Shown piece after piece: positions 45,801-56,159 of a stretch of DNA of 64,000 nucleotides. The position numbers were made by a program, and so were the translations under genes. The DNA comes from Lumbricus rubellus (lineage: Eukaryota; Annelida; Clitellata; Crassiclitellata; Lumbricidae): NCBI GenBank assembly GCA_945859605.1, contig OX243822.1, positions 15,217,662-15,281,661 of the forward strand, given 5' to 3'. The notes under the pieces are model-generated. The model was not told where the DNA came from. It searched no databases and worked only from the letters and a program-made list of their open reading frames with translations. The stretch's first letter is position 1. The number at the start of each line of letters is the position of its first letter.

Positions 45801-46194
45801 AGAACCACGTACTTTACATGACTTTGTTTCCACACGTGCTAGACAAATACAGCAGGCGTTCTGTTTAGCCAGAGAACACATGCGAAAACAGGCTTCCAGT
45901 CGCGCTTTCAGATATAATCTGAGAGTTCGTCCTGCGAGCTTCCATGTAGGACAGTGGGTATGGTACTACTATCCAAGAAGTAGACCAAAGATCAAAACCA
46001 AATGGGCTAAACTTTTCGTGGGACCATTCAAAATTGTTGAGAAACTTGGCCCTGTCTTGTACAAAATACAAAAATCCGCCCGGGCCCAAGCAAAGATTGT
46101 TTATATTGATAAGATCAAGCCTTTCTACGGAGTCCCTCCAAAGGATTGGATGGTGGAGACCGATCAGAAGGAATTTCCCTCGATTGAGCATTAA
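39892..46194 (+). CDS. Ty3/gypsy-type retrotransposon Gag-Pol polyprotein
   Basis: One uninterrupted frame of 2100 codons. The first ~600 residues are low-complexity and Pro/Ala/Gln-rich; a Gag-like core follows at about 620-790. A zinc knuckle CFECFSLEHLLKQC (C-x2-C-x4-H-x4-C) lies near 874 and a protease motif LLDSGSE near 933. Reverse transcriptase shows FCVDYRAVN (about 1258) and YLDDI (1358). RNase H has DTDAS (1505) and RTDHSAL. Integrase has an H-H-C-C zinc region from about 1737 and a D,D-35-E triad (D1806, D1866, E1902). A GPF-type module lies near 2044. All catalytic residues are in place. No env-like frame follows. Gag and Pol share one frame without a shift. Length exceeds the usual 1200-1500, owing to the long N-terminal part. 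Likely a recently active retrotransposon; clade not determined. Confidence 0.95.
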   Translation: MAERGIRRNEDGEDDRGKTSAGPRQNSPSEDSDAESILTRIGPILEGLSSSIQDLNLRLSQVESISSRPPSQMKIVVGPNEPISREDYSGQPQSTLRRSLRLASKAPTEYRPPPARRFYSAHSDHQLSSTPEVSQQHGNPLHEDRSNIWPGPQGGTRYNWRREHEISPLGINNAGDERLVLIEERTERVCSAESENESEIGIDVEGGVEEDLIGGRGFDRPMASKVEGNHSHSIDFIHEPLRVEMLDRFSDYNQMRTRFNEDEGLDFGVGVENLNPVMVYGNENPKFPNPPAAAASPGLRQPPAATPPAAAVTHQPAQLGARAESTQPFYRKIARGGSPTVTFHTLQPRNTAMIHRHPTQSSPKPVCSAYVERHDSPCLPIRAEGLRTVHPMRSSDIRTQEHQMLGQARNPASAFHAYESTDAARADQFFVPRWPPTAFDHPSEFIHPGEQRCAVQRDRTVQQRDLDEFYALPAPAFQRQPDFKPCMPLTSLLAQPSLKNHRSYPQASTRDARELLYPPPTTTAPRATTTTTITQPQVAQPGPINFPVITTIASAQPDSAPPSVARTITTTSAVAVAAEPDQPPPSKVNTSTIFNTADKSSSSSTASSSHSHKTQIKLGTFDGKHSVEAFIKKFEIVSFHNKWEESDRLSHLLCALVEPANQLLYEMDATTLTTSAELLDKLRGRYGSQDQAALFQTQLATRKQLPGETFGELVHDIRRLLTLAFPGPSSIHSETLAIRSFLDALSNKSLSLKIREREVSSLDQAYRLAIRLDAYEKAEQTNNENSGKPFNRVKAIKETQSVDDSILQRLDRIEKAVASASVKPPPVPNRSPVVHPLVPPNWLPKNQGVNRNQESSRFNQQRSGNQTSWRPPRRCFECFSLEHLLKQCPFREPPRTQLPAESNQTETANLRHVNGSNHAYLQIRVHGKSTFALLDSGSELSLAPLSLVRPKNLTPSQQILHAANGSQIVIRGQTTLQCQAAGSNFQVTCLVSEQISEIILGLDWLEKQKVEWNFAERWIKIGEQCIPTYGPTRMGSCRKIACAQNVKVPAMSEVDIEAFAVLPHLRPNDAQWATQPQMLDSGLIIAGTLLPNRTLDLPVRIMNPTSKPIQLKKGVQCCLEEVTVVDYSSSAVCSVIKEPTDSSAPIDPEAVLAPLWTDIADDVPPEARDKLKELILKHQTAFSLHEHDLGFTDVLLHEIDTGNEAPVRQPLRRQPLSLLPVIDQQVTEMLRQGLIEPSVSPWSSNVVLVKKSDGTPRFCVDYRAVNLKSRGDAYPLPLISECLDALGGAQWFSTFDLRAGYHQLALHPRDKHKTAFVTRLGSFQFKVLPFGLSGSPASFSRMMNLVLSGLNFAICLIYLDDIIVFAKDLDTHFVRLVQVLSRLKAANLKLKPTKCHLLQRKVRFLGHIVSAEGVATDPGKIEAVIAWPTPRNLTDVRAFVGLCSYYRRFVPNFAEVARPLHALTKKGQRFVWSEESELAFVGLKARLTEAPILALPNDTGMYILDTDASGNSIGGVLSQIQDGCERVIAYGSRVCSATEQNYDVTRRELLAIVQFLKTFRQYLLGHHFLLRTDHSALQSLRRTQVPIGQQARWLSLIEEFQFDIKHRAGSSHANADALSRRPVVLTTKVIKEKVDNSPDQLILPADWSRSTLAAEQLDDPDLGWIIRWMKSSASPPTPEETRGLSATVKILVAQWPQLDLQDELLTRKWLNPEENNVRWHQLIPPADRRPTLIKLAHEGLTGGHLGIRRTMAQLQRRAYWPSWSVDVQDQLRACTTCAQYFRGKPPRQGKLQPMAVGEPLETIGIDITGPHPPSSKGHRYILTVIDHFSRFAEAYPMRNQEAITVARILVDQWISRFGCPRQILSDQGPCFEATLFQDLCRLLQIDKVRTSPYKPSSNGMIERFHRTLNAMLGKVVAQNQRDWDIHLPFVMGAYRASTHESTGFTPNRLFLARETCLPIDLVLGDCDLPLEPRTLHDFVSTRARQIQQAFCLAREHMRKQASSRAFRYNLRVRPASFHVGQWVWYYYPRSRPKIKTKWAKLFVGPFKIVEKLGPVLYKIQKSARAQAKIVYIDKIKPFYGVPPKDWMVETDQKEFPSIEH

Positions 46195-46491
46195 CCAGTG
46201 AACATTGTTTTAACTGTAGCAGTTGTTGCTTTGATGAATGTTAGTTAATGTCGTTTTGTACTTGACTGTGTTTTTGAACATTTGAACTTTTTCTTGCGAT
46301 GATTTTAATTTGCTTATGAGTATTGGTTGTTATACATGGACACTGATAAGATTTTATGAGTAACTATTGGTATGTTGATAACCATTTTCCATTGAAAGTT
46401 TAGATAGGAATAACTTTATGAAAAAGGTTATGTTTTGGAACGGACATTGCTGCTAAACCGTAGCAATATCCTTTGAGAGGCAAGAGGAGAT
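46195..46491 (+). other. Gypsy 3' untranslated region and polypurine tract
   Basis: About 300 bases follow the stop. They end in GAGAGGCAAGAGGAGA (46475-46490), a polypurine tract immediately before the second LTR, as needed for plus-strand priming. Confidence 0.8.
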
Positions 46492-47616
46492 TGTGACGAT
46501 TCATGATTTCATCGTCCCTTTATTATTATTATTATTATTATTATACATGTTTTTATTACATGTATTTATGTAGCGCCTGTGCCTTTCAATTCCCTGCCTA
46601 GATTCCCTTGGAGTTAGTCATCCAACCCCCACACCCAACCTCCACGCAGATCCCGGTGGTAGGTCCCGCTCGACAAGGCCCCATTGTCTTATTGTTAATT
46701 CCCCACACACAACCCCCACGCAGATTCCTGTGGTAGATCTCGCCCGACAAAAGCCCATTGTATTATTATTAATTATTCTGCCCCGCCGTCCGCCCTCAGA
46801 GGATAGAGCAGACCCCCAGCCTCCAAAATAGTCGCTGGTAGAAATCCACTTTATTATTTTGAATAATGAGGCGTTTATGCACGGGTATGGAACCGACCTG
46901 AACCACCCTAAATTTAATGGTTTCCAGACCCGGTGGGCTGCTTAGTGAATATAAGGGACCCCCTGAGCTCCCTCCTGGCAGTTAACTGAAGTCTTGATCG
47001 GAAGAAGCGTCCCGAAGTTCTGCCCGACTTAGCCGCCGTCTGTACGTCCAGCACTGCCTGCATCGGCCGACGTCCAGCCCGGTCTCGTCGCCACTGTCTA
47101 ACCTGTCCGAAGGAGACCATCCCCATCGTCCAGTCCCGTCTCGTTGCCTCTACCTAGTCCAAGACATCGATCTTCGTCCAACTCTGCCTGAATCGCTCGC
47201 CGTTCGAGGATGACCCCCGCCTGTTGTTGTCGCTGCTGTTAGAGACGTGTCTGAAAACTGCCGTGGAAACCTCCGCCTTGAACGTTGAGCCATGTCATCT
47301 CGCCACCTCCCAAAGTTAAGACCGCTCCGGCTTCTGTAGCACGGGCGGAAGATAAGGAACTGGTTGACCAAGATTAAGGAAGCAGTCTAATCGTCCCCGG
47401 GTCCTGGGAGCCAGTAAGTCAAGTTTCATTTATTTCTAAATTCTATACTAGGCCAACGGTTGTGAGTTCGCATTTCTGATTTGATGTTAGTCATAGTTAC
47501 ACTTTAATACTGATCCTATCTGTATTTCTTTTATTGTATTTGAACTGCTTTGCTTTATATTAAATCTTTAAAAACTCCAGCGATTGCTTTCTAGCTAGAG
47601 TAGATAGAATCATATC
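46492..47616 (+). mobile_element. Second gypsy LTR plus repeated leader
   Basis: Identical by eye to 38767-39891 at an offset of 7725. It serves as 3' LTR of the first copy and 5' LTR of a second, broken copy. This gives LTR-internal-LTR-partial internal. Confidence 0.85.
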
Positions 47617-48091
47617 ATGGCTGAACGAGGGATAAGAAGGAATGAAGATGGAGAAGACGATAGGGGAAAAACTAGCGCAGGACCTAGACAGAACTCCCCT
47701 TCTGAAGATTCTGACGCAGAATCGATTCTGACCAGAATAGGCCCGATTCTAGAAGGCTTGTCTTCTAGCATTCAGGATTTGAACCTGCGGCTAAGTCAAG
47801 TGGAATCCATTTCCTCCAGGCCCCCCTCTCAAATGAAGATTGTTGTGGGACCGAACGAACCGATTAGTCGGGAAGACTACAGTGGCCAGCCACAGTCAAC
47901 GCTCCGCAGAAGCCTTAGGCTGGCTTCTAAAGCGCCTACCGAGTATAGGCCACCACCCGCACGACGTTTTTATAGCGCTCATTCAGATCACCAACTCTCC
48001 TCAACACCTGAGGTCTCACAACAACACGGAAACCCCCTTCACGAGGACAGGTCGAATATATGGCCTGGCCCTCAGGGGGGCACCCGTTACA
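47617..48091 (+). pseudogene. Truncated second gypsy Gag start
   Basis: The first ~158 codons of the polyprotein are repeated, again without visible differences. Homology stops abruptly at 48091 within CACCCGTTACA, and unrelated ACTACT simple sequence follows; the frame ends at 48114. The repeated segment is 1600 bases in total (38767-40366 versus 46492-48091). Confidence 0.9.
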
Positions 48092-49051
48092 CTACTACTA
48101 TACTACTACTATAGTGTGTATGTGTTTGTACATGTAGGTGTGTGAAGGTGTAGGTGTGTCGGTGTAAATATATAATTATATATAATAGGCCTATGTAAAT
48201 GTATGCATATAAATATATCAATAAACCTACACACACCTACACACACACCTACACACAAACACACACACACACACATATGCGCACGCGCGCATGAATACGC
48301 ATATATGCCAAAGAACATTTTAGTAAGGAGCGTTGCGTATAGGCCTATAGCTTCGGATCCCGTCGAATTCATGTCCTGCCAATCCCATGGATGCAGTTGC
48401 ATGCCTTTTGTCTTTCTTCATGAATTGAATCCGATAATTTATATAGCACCCATGTAAGAGATCGGGTCAGAAGTAGGCGCTCCCAGCCAGTCACAGCTAT
48501 AAAAAATAGAGATGTCAGCAACTTTGTGTCATGCGCGCCTTCCTACGTTTGTGATGAGCAATAATATCTTCGTTTAATTTCAAACTGACGCAGTGCAGAA
48601 TGGTTAGGCCTACAGTTCACAGTATATATGAACGAACGATAATGTTTTAAAATTACAGTTGTCTATTAGCCTATTTATTGTCTCGTCTACCTTGCTCCGA
48701 CTTTTCTACCCCCTCTAATTGCCTTGTCTTTACTTTCCAGTTTCCAGACTGATATTAATCAGAGGTGCTTCCCCGCCCAGCAGCGATTAAAATTTGAGAG
48801 ATAGGAACAAATTTTGTTTTTCTTGTTTGTATTTACTTTCTTGCCATGGCATATAACTTATATTGTCTGCTTTTGACTGGTTTAATAGGTTCCATTCGAA
48901 GAAATCCTGCCAACCGCAACAACGACGCCTTGGATGCTAATACTAATAGAAATGTTAGGCTAGCCGTAGGCCTACTGTATATATATTAGGCTACCATCTC
49001 TGCAGAAACTCTCGCAAAAACTAGAAATTAACTTGAAGGTCACTAGAGTAG
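48092..49051. other. Simple repeat and LINE tail; no gene
   Basis: ACT triplets and TG/CA-rich repeats (48092-48290, including ACACAC and GCGCGC) are followed by a LINE-type 3' end remnant at about 48437-48510 (ATTTATATAGCACCC ... GGCGCTCCCAGCC). The rest is AT-rich without frames. Confidence 0.6.
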
Positions 49052-49059
49052 GACTATTA

Positions 49060-49205
49060 CAGTGGCGTAGTCAGGAGTTTCTCATGGAAATTTTTATGGC
49101 CGGATGCTTGTTTTTTTTATATAATTGGACAAATAACCTTTAAAAAACGTTTCCCCCAGGCCAATGGGGGGTTTTAACCCCCAAACCTCCTTGCCTACGC
49201 CACTG
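49060..49205. mobile_element. 146-bp hAT-like MITE
   Basis: Ends CAGTGGCGTAGTCAGG and (inward) CAGTGGCGTAGGCAAGG are inverted repeats. The perfect 8-base target duplication GACTATTA lies at 49052-49059 and 49206-49213. Confidence 0.92.
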
Positions 49206-49213
49206 GACTATTA

Positions 49214-50399
49214 TACACAATTTAAAAAGGTCGGCAAATATAGGCCAAGTTCTGTGCATTTTAGATCACTTCTCTGTAAAATGTTCAGAATCTACAATCA
49301 TAACAGCCAATGTGATGAGGCACCAAAAATACAAATCCCGAATAAAATGCATTTGCAAATAATAGGCAGAGGTGAATTTCAAACGTTATGTGATAGGTCA
49401 TTCCTGTCATAGGCTAACCATTGATTAGAAAGAATGGACTAATTTTTAAAACCTGCATTCTGTATTTTGGTAGCTCTTCATCTGATGCTAAAAGTGGCTA
49501 AATTTGCGTCTTTATTGCAATTTTTCTGTTAAGAAATTTTGCTTGAATTATAAAATTCGTTGTTTTTTTAATTATAAAACGTTTAAACGTGTAATATAAG
49601 TTACATGTCTCTATCAGTCTGAGGTAAACGCAAGAAATGAGCAGCTTTTTCATCAAAGATTTTAGTGTCGAAAAATAAAATGTAAACAAAGTTACATAAT
49701 TTTAGGCCACTATAACCAAGGACGGATAAAAAAAATTTCGAAGGGGCAAAAATTCTTTACCTTAATTGGGTCGGAAACAATTTCGTTGATCATAGGGAGA
49801 AAAAATCTGATGACCTTTTTTAGTCATCTTGTTGAACTTGCCTTCAAAAATACAAAGAAAAGATTAGAAATATATTGGCCTACATTGTTCGAAAGCTTGT
49901 TGAAACCAAATGGGAGGCGGGAGGAGGCACGATATTTGAACAATTCTAAATTTTAGGCCTATCAACTAATAATGGTCAAGTTGACCAAAAAACAACGTAG
50001 CAATGAAAGAGTTTGATAACAATAATATTTTATTATTTCTGAAAAAATATGCAGTTTACACCAAGATATTAAACACTTCTAGCTAAGGGCAGTTAACAAT
50101 GCTGCAAGTGCTTTCATAGACAAGGTCAAACAATAACAAAACGCCAGATGGAAAGGAAACCGCAGAGTCAACGAACGTGAAGAAGAAGCCGTCGTTGATC
50201 TGCCGAGAATTACTGAGATGGAAATCTACAATAAATGTATTTTCAGCAGCTCTAAAGCTGACTTACGAATGAATTAAATTATATTATACTTATAAGACTT
50301 ACTAAGTATATAGATGTTGGAAATAATCGTATTGACAAGATCTTGAAAATAAAAGGTGTTGAATATTGACTCAAAAAATTAGACTGATCCTTTACTTCT
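49214..50399. other. AT-rich intergenic DNA, no gene recognised
   Basis: A phrase GATGACCTTTTTTAGTCATC (about 49809) resembles the repeated phrase inside the MITE at 28699. Nothing else is recognisable. Confidence 0.45.
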
Positions 50400-50860
50400 A
50401 AATCATGCTTGTTAATCAGATATGATTCAATAGTTTAGCCATTACTTTGGTAAGTAATGAAGCATAAGTATACAAGGACTAGCAAGTAAATACGTAAGGA
50501 CTACTTAGTTAAGTATGTAAAGACTATACTTACAAAGTACGTAAGGATTACTTAGCAAGTACGCAAAGATTACTAAGTACATGTACATAGCGACTACCTA
50601 TAGCAAGTACTAAGGACTGATAAGTAAGTACATAAAGACTAAATAGTATATAAACTCGTAAGGACTACTTAGTAAGTACGCAAAGACGTAAGGACTACTT
50701 AGTAAGTATACGCAAAGACTACTTACTAAGTACAGAGCGACTACCTAGCAAGTACTAAGGACTAATAAGTATGGACTACATAGTATAATATATAAGTACC
50801 CAAGAACTACTTAGCAAGTACGTAAAGACTTAGTAAGTATCTGTTAAATAAATGCTGCCA
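50400..50860. repeat. Degenerate minisatellite of ACTTAGTAAGTACGYAARG
   Basis: Irregular repeats of TACTTAGTAAGTACGTAAGG-like units, about 25-40 bases apart. CTTAGTAAGTA and AAGTACTAAGGACT variants give local palindromes. No coding frame. Confidence 0.75.
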
Positions 50861-51189
50861 ATGTCTGATGGAATAGATGAAATTCAATTGGAATAACCAC
50901 CACCGATCATCAATGCATGAGCTGTTACATTAATTCCTGCAAGTGGTGGAACAGCGCGCATAAGCAGAGGGCTGAGGTCTGTAATGGGGGCTCAACCTGG
51001 CTCATGATCTGATTCCAGTGTCCGGTAGTGCCCCCACTAGCAGGCCTCGAAAAGGAGGAGGATACTGAGGACCAAATATAGCTGCTTCACATACACATGA
51101 CTCGCGAGGATCTAGTTAATGTGCCCCTCGTTAGCCGCGTGTTAACAAACCAAAATTGTGCACTCTTCTTGAAAGTTGGCTGATGGCAC

Positions 51190-51385
51190 GAGACCTAAAC
51201 CACCCGTGGGTGGTCTCACTAAAAGTGATATAACTTTCGTTCTGTTGGAAGTTCCGTGGTGAAATTAGGCCATTGTACTCATAAATTAATTGTCTTTACG
51301 CTTGCAAAATTTGATTTACAAATTATTACTTCTGGTCCAGATATTGGCAAAGCCGCAGGTCTTTTTTATGGCCCACCCTGTACAC
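51190..51385. repeat. MITE-like repeat ending GGCCCACCCTGTA
   Basis: Related to 15646-15871 through GATTTACAAATTATTACTTC and the CACCCTGTA end. Only one terminal end is convincing. Confidence 0.5.
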
Positions 51386-51397
51386 ACATACATACAC

Positions 51398-51475
51398 AGC
51401 ACGTCCATCCTATGGGGGCTTCGGAAATCGAACTGGGCTGCGCTGATCTCTATGCCAGTGTGTAATCCAATGCAC
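51398..51475 (-). repeat. tRNA-derived SINE remnant
   Basis: The minus strand shows a CAGTTCGATTTCCGAAGCCC B-box region like the copy at 25455-25530; the A-box is degenerate. The flank CATCCTATGGGGGCTTCGG is shared with CTATCCTACTGGGGGCTTCGG there. Confidence 0.5.
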
Positions 51476-51480
51476 AGCAT

Positions 51481-52944
51481 CCGTAATAGACGCTTAATTA
51501 CTGCCCTACCTTCTTCTTCGCATCAATCGACTCCGTCAAACGCTGAAGTGGTTCGCCGCCGGTCCCTAGGTGGCGTGTTCCTCAGTCATCCTATAAGAGC
51601 AGTTCGTCAGTCGGTCCCTAGATGGCGTCGTGTTCAATCGATCGTCTGCTTAGCTTGCGGTGGGCGTCGGTCCGTCAGAGGGAAGAGCCTGGAGAGGGAG
51701 TGAAGGGTAAGGGGAGCGGCTGGAATGAGTGATTGAGTGGGCGATGAGGGTGGATGATGAGAGGGTTTGTAATGCGGGTAAAACGATCGGACGGAGAGGA
51801 CAAAGTCTGTGACGATGGTGCCAAAGACAACTGTTTTGTCTCCTATTGTACAAGCACAGCTGTCTGTCTACATGATTACATCTCTCTGTCTTGCTCTCTT
51901 TTTGTCACACTCGTTCTTTGTCGCTCCATCTCTGCCTCTCTGTCTTCCTCTGTCTCCCTCTGTCTCTGTCTCTCTCTCCCCGACTTTAATTTTGTGTTTG
52001 TTTTCTTTCTTCATTACCTTCATTCATCCATTCTTTTTGCCTGTCCCCCCGACTTTCCCTCTTCCTTTCTCTGCATACGCCTATGCATACGCGACGATAA
52101 TCTTGAAATTATAATAGAGTAAAAATACGAATTTAAAAAATAAGAAGCTGTCTTAGACGGACCATTCAAGCATGCAAGTATACAACTATACAATCATGTA
52201 GGCCTATATGCATGCCTGATGCATGCACATGAAAAATTGCAAAACTGTCTGTATATATTTCTTTATAAAAAATAGACTACAATCTACATTGTGATAGGTC
52301 AACCATATAAAAAGCGGAGATCACATTCCCTGCCACATTGTCAATGAGTGATTTTGCGACATGTTACTATATCAGCGAATGTAAAAGCTTGGCTCTAAAG
52401 TTCTCAGTCAATATATAAAATATATGCAAAAGTTGATTGCAAACGCTCCGATTCCCCAAACAAAACCATGCACAGAATATAATTATACAACAGTTACTGT
52501 GCCCCCGAGCAGGGTGAGAATTGTTGGGGGTTGGGAGTTTCAGCCCACCCAGTCTTTCTTAGAACCTTTTAGTAAAGTCTGATTCACAGCCCAGTTCCAA
52601 GTGGATCATATAGTCCAACTCCAGTAATTTTTCCACAATTCTCACACTGTATGCCTCCGAGTAATTTTAAGCATTTTAGAGAGCATTCCTTTGAGTGGAC
52701 GAATGAATGACAACATGAAACAAATAATTATGGAACAGACAGAGAAACCAAATATATGATTATATAATTATGATTAAATAAGAAGCAACTCGATTATAAC
52801 AGATATATGGATTAACTTAGAAAATCGTCTACATGGCAAAATAATTCCGCCCATGCATGCATGGCAGCACAATATTATACACATGTGCACACTTATGAGA
52901 CAGTACATTTTTAACATGCATTAATAACTTTGCGTTTGCATATA
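51481..52944. repeat. Diverged third copy (C) of the IAP 3' flank
   Basis: The block aligns along its length with 18690-20260, from TAATAGACGCTTAATTACTG through GGTCCCTAGGTGGCGTG and the CT-rich repeat to TTTTTAACATGCATTAATAAC. Small differences run throughout, unlike the near-identical tandem copies. It ends at a TA where a Tc1/mariner element starts, so its own terminal exon is not seen. Confidence 0.85.
52510..52653. mobile_element. hAT-like MITE in copy C
   Basis: Ends CAGGGTGAGAATTG and CACAATTCTCACACTGTATG. Flanks CCCCCGAG (52502-52509) and CCTCCGAG (52654-52661) form the 8-base target duplication. Orthologous to the insertion at 19839. Confidence 0.8.
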
Positions 52945-53800
52945 CAGGGTGTCCAATAAGTTCGTGAACGATTTTGCTAGCTTGTTACAAAAAATATACA
53001 CAACAAAAATCAATAATTATTGTACCATTTAATAGGCAATAGTGTTGCCTTTGCTGGCTATAACAGCTTTCATTCGTCTGGATAAAAATTCGATGAGGTT
53101 GTACAAAGTTTCAACCGATATCGAATTCCATGCTTTTCGCAAACGACGCTTTAGCTGAGCAGGAGTTTTTGGTTCAGGATCTTTGTAGACACTGCTTGAG
53201 AGTATACTCCAGAGATTTTCATTCGGTGAGAGATCAGGAGAGTTTGGAGACCAGTTTTCAATGTAGTTAGGAATATTTTCGTTCAGCCATGCTCGCGAAA
53301 CAGCAGATGTATGTGCTCGCGAAACAGCAGATGTATGTGCGCGCGAATAACAACCGTTTTTCCTCTGAGCGTCTGTTAGCAATGGCGCCTTTCTGCGTTT
53401 CCAACTTCTCCACTTTAACTCCCCTTTCATGTAATTTCTGATTGTTTATTTGTTGTCCTTAAGTGCACCTGTTTTGAGAGATTTTTCTATCTGTCTCAAT
53501 CCAGGTCCTCGTCTGTATTTCGCCTTTTTGATTATTTTAATAGCAGCCTGTGTCAAAATCTTTGGTCGACCGCATCGTGCTTGATCGCCTAACTCGCCTT
53601 GCTTGCTTCCTTCAACCCATTTTGCTACCCAACCTTTTGATCATCCTAATTTATCGCCTATAACGGAATATGAATATCCTTCTTCAGCAAGAATAGCAGC
53701 TTTCGAGCGTAACTGAACGTCTGCTATTTTCCCCATGTTTCCCAAGTTTGTTTACGAAAAACGATCGTGAACTGCATAAAATTCGCTAAAAATAGCCCTT
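52945..53800 (-). mobile_element. Tc1/mariner-like element with dead transposase
   Basis: The left end CAGGGTGTCCAATAAGTTCG follows a TA target. The minus strand encodes an N-terminal helix-turn-helix region from ATG at 53736 (GKIADVQLRSKAAILAEEG), with in-frame stops at about 53643 and 53450, and the C-terminal catalytic part (53029-53430) with NYIENWSPNSPDLSPNENLW, the block carrying the last two catalytic acids. A 24-base in-frame duplication makes RAHTSAVS occur twice. The element runs to the edge of the assembly gap, so the right end is missing or decayed (AACGATCGTGAAC at about 53760). Confidence 0.88.
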
Positions 53801-54000
53801 NNNNNNNNNNNNNNNNNNNNNNNNNNNNNNNNNNNNNNNNNNNNNNNNNNNNNNNNNNNNNNNNNNNNNNNNNNNNNNNNNNNNNNNNNNNNNNNNNNNN
53901 NNNNNNNNNNNNNNNNNNNNNNNNNNNNNNNNNNNNNNNNNNNNNNNNNNNNNNNNNNNNNNNNNNNNNNNNNNNNNNNNNNNNNNNNNNNNNNNNNNNN
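53801..54000. other. Assembly gap (200 N)
   Basis: Exactly 200 unknown bases, a common fixed gap size, so the true distance is unknown. Confidence 0.99.
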
Positions 54001-54013
54001 AAAATTCTGGCAA

Positions 54014-54015
<2 letters not shown>

Positions 54016-54048
<33 letters not shown>

Positions 54049-54063
54049 TACTATTACTATTAC

Positions 54064-54115
<52 letters not shown>
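54016..54115. repeat. ATT/ACT trinucleotide microsatellite
   Basis: ATT triplets with some ACT directly after the gap, the likely cause of the assembly break. Poly-Tyr or poly-Ile/Asn frames are artefacts. Confidence 0.95.
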
Positions 54116-54184
54116 ACACTATCATTTATTTTCGTTTCAAGCAGTGCAAACACCAACTGGCTGTGCCTGATAAAATTATTATTA

Positions 54185-54345
54185 TTATTATTATTCCCTA
54201 GAAAAGCGGAAAGTGCCAGCGATGACGCCCTTCGAATGCCAAGTCCGCCCAAACCTAGCTTGTTGCCACTGCCTGTCAGTGATGCCGATGTTCAAAATGC
54301 ACTGTAAACCCTTCCTTAGGGTTTTATCATAAGTTTCTAAAACCG
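54185..54345 (-). mobile_element. LINE Pol fragment
   Basis: The minus strand gives ITDRQWQQARF in one frame and GGLGIRRASSLALSAFL in another. This resembles the W.QA....GGLG.RRA..LALPAFL block common in the C-terminal part of non-LTR polymerases. Frame-shifted remnant. Confidence 0.6.
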
Positions 54346-55690
54346 GATGATTTGCGCATGGAGCACATCTCAATGTGTAGATTAATTTAGGAGTGCCTAT
54401 AGTGAGTGTCTGAGAATCAGAAGGGCGTCCTGACGGGCTATCAAGTCAAGTCAAGTCAAGTCAAGTCAAATCAGTTTATTCTGAGAACAAGAGACAAACA
54501 AACAAAACCAAGGTAGATCGCAAAGAAAAAATACTAGGCTACACATGAATAAAAATTAATGTTCGTAGGACACCTTGATTGTATGAACGGTGAACACTCA
54601 GAAAGGGTCATCCAGAAAGGGACAGGTCCCGCTAACCTGGATAACCCCTGAACGTAAAATGTAAGTCAAGATGGTGAGGTTAGAGATATAAACAGAAAAT
54701 GGAAATTTTTAAAGAAAATACCAGAGAAGGAATCAATGTGGCATAAGATCACACAATGTCACACAAAAAAAACCTTAGGCAACAAGCCAAAAAAACAACA
54801 ACATACAAAAATACAAAAAAAACCCAAAAAACAAAGCAAAACCAAAAAAATAAGCAGCAAACATAAGTCAGTAATGGCAACCTAAATCATTAAGCACATG
54901 GAAGATAATAGTAATCATATCGAGGCAAAGGGACCAGAGGAAAAACACAATAAGCATCTTGGTAACTATATATTTGAATATTACTGAGCAGACCTATTAC
55001 TAGACGGACAAAACCAGCACCATAACTAAACCAAGTGGGACATTATTTATCATCACTGGTTATGCTACAATATAGCCATGGTTAATTATCACAAATAACC
55101 CAGTTAAACCCATCAGCTCAGATGGACTCATCAGAATACCTTATGGTTATAACAGATACATCAAATGATGGTAAGATAATAATAATTACAACAAGGCAAA
55201 TAAACAGGTGATAGTAGGCCTAATAGCTCTAAATTAGACAAACAAGGCAAATATACAAATTCTTCAATTGTGCAGGAGAAATCGTTTAAGTTTATCATTG
55301 TTAGGCTTGACAGAGATTTTTCTAGCTCCTCCGCTCGTGATTCAAGAACTTGACTTAAGGTCGTGCCCGTGGATAGTGGCGCTCCGAGCAGTGTTGCTGA
55401 GTCTGGATCGGTGTATTCGAAGTGATAAGAAAGGAGAAGGAGGAGAAGGAAAAGGAGAAAGATGGGCAGGAGAAGAGGAATAAAAGGAAGAGGAAGAAGA
55501 AGCTCCTTAACAGCAAACAACCTCTGACAGCCAGGGGTACGACCGTACGAAGCGCTAACAATTTTATTTTCTTATAAGACTCGGCATATGAGTGCGGTTG
55601 GCCAGTCCTTCCCTCACATTCCCACCGACAGCGTACGTTGTTTACTTAATACTTAATATTACTTATAACTTAATATTATTACAATGCAAA
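54346..55690. other. Intergenic, no gene; TCAAG repeat
   Basis: TCAAG pentamers lie at about 54444-54470, followed by CAGTTTATTCTGAGAAC, possibly a retroelement tail. Long AT/A-rich sequence follows. An A/G-rich piece at 55425-55500 gives false frames. Confidence 0.5.
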
Positions 55691-56120
55691 AAAATTATGT
55701 AGAAACAGATATCACATTCCTGACAGTCAGTGCTAAAAAAGTATTTCAATCGACATGATTATAGGCTAATTATCAGCGACTGCACAGCACGGCTCTACGT
55801 TCTCAGCTGAAATCTAGTGTACAAAATTATACGATCTTCTTCTAATAACGTGCAAACACTGTGAACAACCATGCACATAATTACACATCAATTAATGTGC
55901 CTCTGCACGAGTATAGGTATTTAACGAGGATTTCTTTGAGTGGACCAATGAACGAACGAACGAACGAATGACAACATGAGACCGAGAGTATAATTATTAT
56001 GCTGTCTGTTCGTCTGTCTGCCTGCCTATCTGTCTGTTCTCCATCCTATATGTCCGTATGTATGTATATGATCATTTATATAGCGCCTTAACAAGAATCT
56101 CACGAAGGCGTGGTCCGTCT

Positions 56121-56159
<39 letters not shown>

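Noticed and set aside
53752..54252. Frames with X residues across the gap
   Set aside because: Produced by 200 N and an ATT repeat; meaningless as proteins.
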